The notes under the pieces: model-generated
Told to the model about the DNA's origin: nothing
Seen by the model: only the letters and a program-made list of their open reading frames with translations
Databases searched by the model: none
From: Enterococcus raffinosus
GTDB taxonomy: Bacteria > Bacillota > Bacilli > Lactobacillales > Enterococcaceae
Assembly (NCBI RefSeq): GCF_001886185.1
Contig: NZ_JXLA01000035.1
Coordinates: 1 to 41,149 of the forward strand
Length of the DNA: 41,149 bases
Direction: 5' to 3'
Shown here: positions 34,823 through 41,149 of the stretch, piece by piece
Layout: each line of letters begins with the position of its first letter
Numbering within the stretch: position 1 is the stretch's first letter
Position numbers and translations under genes: made by a program

Positions 34823-35173
34823 TTACTCCTTCGCTTCTTTATGTTTCTTCCTTTTATGATACTCGGCGAGTGCACGATTGAAATTTGCGATCACAGCAGT
34901 AATAATTCCCACCCCGATTAAAACATAGATAATCGTAAAAACTTTTCCTAAAGCTGTTTGGGGAGATAAATCCCCGTACCCAACAGTAGCCAATGTCATA
35001 ACCGAAAAGTATAATGCATCTAGATACGTCATCCCTTCCACATTATGATAAAAAATGGTTCCAATCGTCAGGATAAATAGCACCGCCAACATGATGGCCT
35101 TTTGTTCTTCCTGCCGAAATAAAATTTTTAAAATATGCCACAAGCTTCGAAATAATAATGCGAATGCAACCAT
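34823..35173 (-). CDS. Two-transmembrane potassium channel
   Basis: 116 residues. There are two membrane helices (about 27-44 and 80-98) around a pore loop with the selectivity filter TVGYGD. It is KcsA/KvLm-like in size, with a short basic C-terminal tail (HKRKKHKEAKE) and no RCK domain. It forms a tetrameric K+ channel. Monocistronic as far as I can see, divergent from the DUF488 gene. Confidence 0.88.
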   Translation of the reverse strand: MVAFALLFRSLWHILKILFRQEEQKAIMLAVLFILTIGTIFYHNVEGMTYLDALYFSVMTLATVGYGDLSPQTALGKVFTIIYVLIGVGIITAVIANFNRALAEYHKRKKHKEAKE

Positions 35174-35343
35174 GAGAATCTCCTCTTCTATTTATACAAA
35201 GTATGCTGTCCTTTTGTCGTTTATTTTAGCAGATTTTTTCTAAATGGAACGAAGAATTTAGCAGCTTGTCATCGCTTGAAAGTTCCTTTCCTACTACTTT
35301 CTTTTCTAACCTGCTAAACTAAGAATAAAAGGAAGTGTAACAA

Positions 35344-35694
35344 ATGCTGCAAATAAAACGAGCTTACCTCCCAGCAAGTTCCTCAGATGGTTATCGCGTA
35401 TTGGTAGATCGCTTGTGGCCGCGAGGAAAATCAAAAGAAACGGAAAAAATTGATTTGTGGTTAAAGGAAATCGCACCGAGTCCAGAGCTGCGGAAATGGT
35501 TTAATCATGAGGTGGATAAATACGCTGAATTTTCGGTCAGATATCAAGAAGAACTACAAACTGGTTCACCAAAAGAGGCCCTTGAGAAATTAAAGCAGGT
35601 GTTGAAAGACCACGAAACCGTCACGCTGGTTTATGGTGCGAAAAATGAGACACAAAACAACGCGCGAGTCCTCTATGAGCTGCTAACAAAATAA
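35344..35694 (+). CDS. DUF488 family protein
   Basis: 116 residues, the usual length. The family motif [11 protein letters not shown] is at residues 18-28, with [13 protein letters not shown] following and the C-terminal [18 protein letters not shown]. The biochemical function of DUF488 is not established. GGAAGTG precedes the ATG. Single gene with a bidirectional terminator. Confidence 0.88.
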   Translation: MLQIKRAYLPASSSDGYRVLVDRLWPRGKSKETEKIDLWLKEIAPSPELRKWFNHEVDKYAEFSVRYQEELQTGSPKEALEKLKQVLKDHETVTLVYGAKNETQNNARVLYELLTK

Positions 35695-35736
35695 AAGTCC
35701 TAAAACCAACAATTCTCTGTTGCTTTTAGGACTTTT
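35693..35736. terminator. Bidirectional terminator between DUF488 and aldo/keto reductase genes
   Basis: A perfect 13-bp inverted repeat AAAAGTCCTAAAA/TTTTAGGACTTTT with an additional inner CAACA/TGTTG pairing; it serves both convergent genes. Confidence 0.9.
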
Positions 35737-35755
35737 AGCTACTTAAAAATCACTT

Positions 35756-36613
35756 CTATTTTTTATTGTAGACTGGAAAATTACTTGACTCTCCATAATT
35801 TTCAATCGGTTGAATGGCTTTTAAGCGATCCATATCTTCTTTAGACAATTCAAAGTCTACCTCGCCATTACTTTGTATATGAGCCTTATTTGCTGATTTT
35901 GGCAATGGCAGCAAGCCTAATTCTAAGCAATAGCGAATCGCAAGCTGGGGTACACTCACCTGATATTTTTCCGCCATTTCCTTCAGCTCCGGATTTTTCA
36001 ATAGTTCACCATGTCCGACTGGAGAGTATGCCTCAATTAAGATATCCTTTTCTTTACAATAATCGATCAATTCGAAGGACGTATTGGAAATGTGTGCCAA
36101 AACCTGGTTAACCGCTGGTTTAATAGTTGCATGTTGTAAAATATTTTCAACATCATGCTGATTGAAATTCGATAATCCGATTGATCGAACTTTACCTGCC
36201 TTATAGGCATCTTCTAATGCACGCCACGCTTCAACATTTTCCTCGTCATAATTCGCTTCTCTGAACTCAGCCCATGGCTGCGGTGCATGAATGATCATCA
36301 AATCAATCATATCCAATCCTAGTTTTTCAAGGGATTCGTCGATAGATTGTGAAGCTGATTCATACGTTTTATGTTCCGCGGCGACTTTGCTAGTCAGGAA
36401 AATTTCTGATCGTTCGATACCAGAAGTACGAATGGCTTCTCCTACACCACGTTCATTTTCATAAGCTTGCGCGGTATCGATGTGGCGATAGCCAATCTTT
36501 AAAGCATCCTTAACTGCTTGAACGGCTGCCTTATCTTCGATCATCCATGTCCCAAAACCGACCTTAGGTATTTTTACCCCATTATTTAATGGATAGCTCT
36601 CTTGTAAAATCAT
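35756..36613 (-). CDS. Aldo/keto reductase
   Basis: 285 residues of the AKR TIM barrel. The catalytic tetrad is complete: D46 and Y51 (DTAQAYENE), K76 (LTSKVA) and H109 (IIHAPQP). NADPH-dependent reduction of aldehydes or ketones, for example 2,5-diketo-gluconate or methylglyoxal; the substrate is unknown. Start follows GGAG. It is separated by 78 bp from the RibD-like gene upstream in the same direction. Confidence 0.92.
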   Translation of the reverse strand: MILQESYPLNNGVKIPKVGFGTWMIEDKAAVQAVKDALKIGYRHIDTAQAYENERGVGEAIRTSGIERSEIFLTSKVAAEHKTYESASQSIDESLEKLGLDMIDLMIIHAPQPWAEFREANYDEENVEAWRALEDAYKAGKVRSIGLSNFNQHDVENILQHATIKPAVNQVLAHISNTSFELIDYCKEKDILIEAYSPVGHGELLKNPELKEMAEKYQVSVPQLAIRYCLELGLLPLPKSANKAHIQSNGEVDFELSKEDMDRLKAIQPIENYGESSNFPVYNKK

Positions 36614-36691
36614 TGTTTTGTTCTCCTTTCGATGTCTAAAAAAATTACACTCTAGCTTCTTTCAAGCATACTCTTTAAAGTAAGCTTTAAG

Positions 36692-37423
36692 TCAAGTAGT
36701 AGCTTCCTCTTGATTGATTGGTTTGTATCGCAACCATATGGTGTCCTTTTCGATGATCTCAACTTTCTTCAAATTGAAGCCTATCATTGAGGACGGATCA
36801 GTCATACTCTTATTTTCAAAAATTGTGTTGGTGGTTGGCAGGCCATCTGTGACAGGGGCTACCACGATACTTACTTCATCAACGATTTGTTCCTTTAAAA
36901 AAGCCCAATTGATCACACCGCCACCAGATACCATCAGTGTTTTGATATTGAACAACACAGCTAATTTTTCTGAAGCGAGTGTACAATTGATTTGTTTCTC
37001 TCCGGCAAAAATATAGGAAATCTTTCGTTTTCTCAGAAAGGCAAGATAGGCATCGCTCACCTTCTCCGTTAATACCTCAATAACATGGGCTGCTGGCCTT
37101 TCAGCATAGTTGACTGTGTTCGTCTGCCAGCCAACTTTTCCAGAAGGATCCGCTGAAACAATATACATCTTCGCATCTGAAACAGCTACATAATCTTCAC
37201 GAGGATAAACTGGCGCAAATTCATCTAAAACCGGTGTTTGATAATGGGTAAAGTTTTCTTCCATCGTTACTCTGCCGCATAACCAAGCTTGGCTATGATA
37301 CTGATCATTCGTTCTTTCATAGGCGTTACTTCCTATTTCTGTGTAATTTGAACGCATGTAAGGGCCGCTGATTTTTCCATTGATCGAGGTAAGCATGTGA
37401 CAAACAATATAGGGCCTAGCCAT
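36692..37423 (-). CDS. RibD C-terminal / dihydrofolate reductase-like protein
   Basis: 243 residues. It begins MARPYIVCHMLTSINGKISG, typical of RibD_C-type reductases, and contains SGGGVINWAFLKEQIVDEVSIVVAP, the conserved NADPH-binding region. There is no deaminase domain, so this is a stand-alone reductase and not the bifunctional RibD. Substrate unknown. GGGAGGAG precedes the ATG. A terminator hairpin at 37441-37486 ends directly before this ribosome binding site. Confidence 0.85.
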   Translation of the reverse strand: MARPYIVCHMLTSINGKISGPYMRSNYTEIGSNAYERTNDQYHSQAWLCGRVTMEENFTHYQTPVLDEFAPVYPREDYVAVSDAKMYIVSADPSGKVGWQTNTVNYAERPAAHVIEVLTEKVSDAYLAFLRKRKISYIFAGEKQINCTLASEKLAVLFNIKTLMVSGGGVINWAFLKEQIVDEVSIVVAPVTDGLPTTNTIFENKSMTDPSSMIGFNLKKVEIIEKDTIWLRYKPINQEEATT

Positions 37424-37440
37424 TTGTTCTCCTCCCTAAT

Positions 37441-37486
37441 AAAAAATGAGTTGTACGAGCGATATACTCATCGTACAACTCATTTT
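37441..37486 (-). terminator. Strong hairpin terminator upstream of the RibD-like gene
   Basis: A 16-bp perfect stem (37443-37458 with 37471-37486) and a 12-nt loop, then a T-run on the minus strand. It ends the napA2 transcript, or acts as an attenuator for the RibD-like gene. The region 37487-37669 has no gene; it can form a TGGTGAA/TTCACCA stem (see findings). Confidence 0.85.
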
Positions 37487-37669
37487 ATTATTCGTCTAAT
37501 ACCTACTTTATATATCACTATGCCTTCAAAGCATGGTGAATCACACATTCAAATGGACATCAAGGACTACTCTCGCTTGGACAAAGCCGCCGTTCACCAA
37601 ACATTTTAACCAGAAAAGCTAGGCGGAAGGCACAGAAAAACGTCAGTACACCTGTAAAATTATCGTAAT

Positions 37670-38818
37670 TTACGTATAAATCTTTCTCGTAAAATACTTT
37701 AATAAGAACGGTGATGACAGCGTCGTAAACAGGATTACCAAGATAAAGGCCGAATAATACTCTTTGGTCACTAATTGTGCCTGAAATCCTAATTGGACAA
37801 TAATCAGCGCCATCTCGCCTCGTGAGATCATCCCTGAACCAACCATTAGACTACTGTGATTGCTAAATCCAGCAAGCTTTCCGCCGATGAAACCGCCGAA
37901 TAATTTTGAAAGGATCGCTAAAACAGTAATTGTCACGATCAGCAATAATTGATTTCCAATCCCGTTGAAGGAGATTTCTAGACCAATGCTCACAAAAAAT
38001 ACAGGGATAAACACTGCGTACCCAATCGCTTCGACGTTGTATTGAACCTCGTTCCAAACCTTGGTTTGACCAATCGCAACGCCTGTAAAGAAAGCACCAA
38101 TTACAGAACTCAAGCCAATAAAATCCGCTAAATAGGACATGCTTAAGCATAGGATCAATGAAACAATAATCACAGATGATTCGGCTAGCAATTTCTTGCT
38201 AAGCCTCATTAAATACGGGGCCCCCCAGCGAATCAAGAAAAAGATCGCTACGAAAAATAGTACTTGTTCGATCAACATAATTCCCAACGGACCGTCATTT
38301 CCACCCTTTGCTCCTAAAAAGGACATACTCAAGCTGACGATCAAAACGACTAAAATATCATCAACGACAGAAGCGCCGAGAATCGTTGAACCTTCCTTCG
38401 TATTAATCACATTCAGTTCCTTCAACACCTCTACGGAAATACTGACGGACGTTGCCGCTAAGATTAATCCTAAGAAGAAGGACTGATTCATCGCGATATG
38501 AAAAACATTTCCACCCAATGTCCCTAAAACCACTGGGAATAAAATCCCCAGCACAGCCACATACATCCCTGGCCGAAAGTATTTCCGCAGCAGTGAAAGA
38601 TCACTTTCGATCCCAGCTAGAAACATCAATAATATCACGCCGATCTCAGAAAAATCCTCGACCAAAATATCTGGATGAACAACCTTTAATCCTGCATTTC
38701 CTAATAGAATTCCGATTAGTAATTGTCCAATCACCGCAGGAATACCAAACCGACGTGAAAAATGGCTGGCAATCGTTGTGCTGATTAAAATCAGACATAA
38801 TACACCAATAAATTCCAC
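37670..38818 (-). CDS. napA: Na+/H+ antiporter, NapA type (second copy)
   Basis: About 382 residues, a close paralogue of the antiporter at 6062-7213 along its whole length (shared FSEIGVILLMFLAGIES, ATSVSISVEVLKEL and VGSGMxSRGEMALIIVQLGF). CPA2 family, about 12 membrane segments, with the ASVVDDILVV acidic pair. I favour the GTG at 38818, since it gives the family start MEFIG and lies about 9 nt after AGAGG; the ATG at 38827 abuts that site. Expected to export Na+ for H+. Confidence 0.88.
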   Translation of the reverse strand: MEFIGVLCLILISTTIASHFSRRFGIPAVIGQLLIGILLGNAGLKVVHPDILVEDFSEIGVILLMFLAGIESDLSLLRKYFRPGMYVAVLGILFPVVLGTLGGNVFHIAMNQSFFLGLILAATSVSISVEVLKELNVINTKEGSTILGASVVDDILVVLIVSLSMSFLGAKGGNDGPLGIMLIEQVLFFVAIFFLIRWGAPYLMRLSKKLLAESSVIIVSLILCLSMSYLADFIGLSSVIGAFFTGVAIGQTKVWNEVQYNVEAIGYAVFIPVFFVSIGLEISFNGIGNQLLLIVTITVLAILSKLFGGFIGGKLAGFSNHSSLMVGSGMISRGEMALIIVQLGFQAQLVTKEYYSAFILVILFTTLSSPFLLKYFTRKIYT

Positions 38819-38940
38819 ATTCCTCATCCTCTCTCAAAACATTCATACTGATTAAGAATAACGAAAAAAAGACAGAATGAAAAATAATTCGACTGATAGA
38901 ATGATAGGTATTCTATTTGATAGAGCAAAATCTTGAAAAG

Positions 38941-38970
38941 AAAAAACTTCTCAAAATTGAGAAGTTTTAA
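38941..38970 (-). terminator. Terminator of the DUF389 gene
   Basis: Perfect 12-bp stem AAAACTTCTCAA/TTGAGAAGTTTT with a very short loop and a T6 run on the minus strand; it is nearly symmetric and could act on both strands. Confidence 0.85.
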
Positions 38971-38984
38971 TTACTTAACATGGA

Positions 38985-40043
38985 TCATTCCCATCCTTGA
39001 CTATCCGTAGTCTCCTGTTCTTTTTTTGATTCTACATTCTTATCTGTTTCCTGTTCGATACGATTTTTAAAATATTGATCCAAGTATTTTGACATCTGAT
39101 TCCCATCAAGCTCGGAAAGATTGGGAACTTGATCGACCTCCAGAGTAACATTGTCCAAACCATATTCTGGTAACTCCTTCTGTAGTGCTTGAATACTGGC
39201 TCGAGGCAGTCTTTCCCCGGAAACAGTCAAGATAAGCTTTCGTTTTTCCTTTTCATAGGTTTGATTTAAGATAACATACTCCGAAAATTTCTCATTTACA
39301 AGCTGGTTGATCGCTGATTTGCGGATACTCTCTCGCACCAATGTTGACGCGGAAAAGATACTTGGAATCACAATCAGGAGAGAAATCAAAATTAGGTAAC
39401 CATTCATCTTACGTGCATCCTTATTGGTCAAACGAGCCACTACTGGAAAGCGCATGAAACGTATACCGATAAAAGTCGCGATGACGATGAACGCGCAATT
39501 GATAATAAACAAGTAAGACGCGCCCATAAAGTAAGTGAGATTTTTTGTAGCGAGTGAGTAGCCGACGGTACAAGCAGGCGGCATTAACGCTGTAGCAATC
39601 GCAACTCCCGGTACAATATTATTACTCCCCTTTTTTCTAGCACCAATAATTCCTGCAAGACCTCCAGCAAAGGCAATGATGACATCCCATATTGTGGGAG
39701 AGGTGCGTGAGATTATTTCGCTACTGGGATAAGTGATCGGCGAAAGCGAAAAATAAATCGTAGCCACAGCCAAACTGACCGCTACCTCTAATAGCAATAG
39801 TTTCGCGGCTTTCTTAACAACCGCAAAATCAAAGACAGACAGTCCATAGCCTACACCTAACAAAGGTGACATGATTGGAGAAATCAACATCGCTCCAATA
39901 ACCACCGGTATTGAATTCATATTTAGACCAATCGATGCGATCAATATCGCACACATTAAAATCACCGAATCGTTTGTCTTTATCTCAATATCAGAAAGGA
40001 TTTTTTCGCGAAACTCATCGGCTGTATATTCTTGTTTTCCCAT
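38985..40043 (-). CDS. DUF389 family membrane protein
   Basis: 352 residues. The first ~210 residues hold about six membrane segments with the family pattern LIASIGLNMNSIPVVIGAMLISPIMSP (seen in two blocks) and PGVAIATALMPPACTVGY; the C-terminal third is soluble and highly charged (ends ESKKEQETTDSQGWE). DUF389 proteins are uncharacterised; hydrophobic repeats suggest transport. I choose the ATG at 40043, preceded by GGAGGGAAATT, over the in-frame ATG at 40058. Confidence 0.85.
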   Translation of the reverse strand: MGKQEYTADEFREKILSDIEIKTNDSVILMCAILIASIGLNMNSIPVVIGAMLISPIMSPLLGVGYGLSVFDFAVVKKAAKLLLLEVAVSLAVATIYFSLSPITYPSSEIISRTSPTIWDVIIAFAGGLAGIIGARKKGSNNIVPGVAIATALMPPACTVGYSLATKNLTYFMGASYLFIINCAFIVIATFIGIRFMRFPVVARLTNKDARKMNGYLILISLLIVIPSIFSASTLVRESIRKSAINQLVNEKFSEYVILNQTYEKEKRKLILTVSGERLPRASIQALQKELPEYGLDNVTLEVDQVPNLSELDGNQMSKYLDQYFKNRIEQETDKNVESKKEQETTDSQGWE

Positions 40044-40303
40044 AATTTCCCTCCACACGTTTTCTCTTAGTATTATTTTAGCGTGTAGGTGTTAGAAAGG
40101 CACATAATATATACTCGATGATATTGATTTCACAATATATTTTCGAGAGATTGTCCTTGTCTCCTGATAGATTTCGGTGATTTCCTGTTTTCGCAATAGC
40201 CAGCCTAAATGCGTTTCCTCATTCAACTTTGAATTTATATAATTAGTCTTTCCTATAAAACAGGAATACTTTTATCCCTCATGTATCTAAACTTCTTTAA
40301 AAA

Positions 40304-41149
40304 CTATACTTTTCTTTTTGGAATTTCAATGGATACAATAAACGTCTCTGATCTAACCTGGAATTGAAGATTTGTATTTGGATACTTTTTTAATACTTTA
40401 TTTAAGTTTGATAGTCCTAATCCTGTGTGTCCCTCCTTCGTAGAAAAATTTTTATTCAAAATCTTCGTGACGTCTACTTTGGAGGTTACTGCATTCTCAA
40501 TCTTAAAATTCCAAAAATCTTGATCATTTGTAAGTACAATATGGATATAAGGATTTGGTTCATCTAAACTCGCTTCAAAAGCATTATTAATTAATATCGA
40601 TACAATCCGTAATAAATCAATCTGATTAAAAGGTATCGGATCTCCTTGATCATTCACAATAAGCTCAAAGTATATATTATTTTTTTTACATTTTTCGATG
40701 AATTTTGAAATCAATCCACGTAAAGCAGCATTATGAATCGCTATTGTTTGTGAATGATGATAATCCTCTAAATAGTCAGAAGTAACCTCTGTTAGTTCGG
40801 ATAAATACTCTTTTGCTCCTTGAATATCATTATTTGCTAGATACTCACTTAGTCCCAACAATGCAGAATTGAAATCATGACGATACTCCCTCGCAAGTTC
40901 GTAATTCCCCCTCTCCTCCTCGATAGACAGACTTAAATCTCTTAAAAAGGATTCTCTTTGATAATTTTTATTAACTAAAGTGACTAGGGAAAGTAAGGTA
41001 AAGGATAAAAGAATGATTAAAACGATTAGAACAAAAAGTGTAAAGTGATACCTTTTTACATATAAATATAAGTGGCTAGTGAGTAATAAAAAGAATAGAA
41101 TTAATAAAAGAATACCTTGGAATGGTGGGCTACCCGTCAATAGGACAAT
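40304..41149 (-). CDS. Sensor histidine kinase, AgrC/GHKL type (5' truncated by the window edge)
   Basis: 281 residues are visible and the frame stays open to the window end; the first codons there (ATT GTC CTA TTG) show no start, so the N-terminus lies outside. Two membrane helices are seen, then the H-box EYRHDFNSALL with the phospho-acceptor His, the N-box LINNAFEAS, and the G-box GHTGLGLSNL. This is the layout of peptide-sensing AgrC/ComD-like kinases, which usually pair with a LytTR response regulator and a small peptide gene, none of which is in the window. The 245 bp between this gene and DUF389 show no other gene. Confidence 0.88.
   Translation of the reverse strand: MVLLTGSPPFQGILLLILFFLLLTSHLYLYVKRYHFTLFVLIVLIILLSFTLLSLVTLVNKNYQRESFLRDLSLSIEEERGNYELAREYRHDFNSALLGLSEYLANNDIQGAKEYLSELTEVTSDYLEDYHHSQTIAIHNAALRGLISKFIEKCKKNNIYFELIVNDQGDPIPFNQIDLLRIVSILINNAFEASLDEPNPYIHIVLTNDQDFWNFKIENAVTSKVDVTKILNKNFSTKEGHTGLGLSNLNKVLKKYPNTNLQFQVRSETFIVSIEIPKRKV

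Noticed and set aside
37518-37594. Selenocysteine-containing small protein (in-frame TGA)
   Set aside because: There is no good ribosome binding site and no evidence of a SECIS element; a 28-codon frame with a stop is more likely non-coding.

Overview
The window looks like chromosome of a low-GC Gram-positive lactic acid bacterium, most likely Enterococcus or a close relative. Reasons: AGGAGG-type ribosome binding sites, several PTS/GH1 sugar operons, a LicT-type antiterminator, two copies of an E. hirae NapA-type Na+/H+ antiporter, and GlnR/TnrA-type nitrogen boxes. I see no rRNA, tRNA, CRISPR array, phage or insertion sequence.

Layout. (1) 1-2280: an ammonium transporter fused to a C-terminal PII domain, under a GlnR-box promoter. 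(2) 2282-6050: a YeiL-like Crp/Fnr regulator, a YczE-like membrane protein, a PucR-like regulator divergent from a short-chain dehydrogenase, and a 27-codon remnant of an enoate-reductase-type gene. (3) 6062-12480: napA, then a licT-bglP-bglA beta-glucoside operon with two RAT/terminator pairs, and a small unknown protein. (4) 12487-16092: a second ammonium transporter, a glutamate/GABA-type antiporter and glutaminase in one operon. (5) 16319-17302: galE broken by one in-frame stop inside its YxxxK motif. (6) 17476-27740: a nine-gene operon with two NifI-like PII proteins, an NMT1-type ABC importer (binding protein, permease, ATPase), two DUF1989 'urea carboxylase-associated' proteins, a biotin carboxylase of the urea/guanidine carboxylase family, and allophanate hydrolase. 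(7) 27925-34679: an AraC regulator, GH1, PTS EIIBC without IIA, GH65 phosphorylase and beta-phosphoglucomutase. (8) 34823-41149: a two-TM K+ channel, DUF488, aldo/keto reductase, RibD-like reductase, second napA, DUF389 protein and the 3' part of an AgrC/GHKL sensor kinase.

The most interesting part is region 6. From family knowledge this gene set carries out guanidine assimilation: guanidine to carboxyguanidine to allophanate to ammonia and CO2. Here it is headed by a NifI1/NifI2-like PII pair, a kind normally found inside nif operons, although no nif gene is present. The operon has a sigma-A promoter with a GlnR/TnrA box centred about 51 bp upstream of the predicted start. A 49-nt aptamer-like leader (27672-27720) has a closing stem that uses the 5' arm of a strong intrinsic terminator, so it has the layout of an ON riboswitch. 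The same 20-bp GlnR box sits over the -10/+1 of the Amt-PII fusion gene, where it should repress. The window therefore holds two Amt proteins, three PII modules, a nitrogen-scavenging pathway and glutaminase: a concentrated nitrogen region whose two boxed promoters share one regulator but have different promoter geometry.
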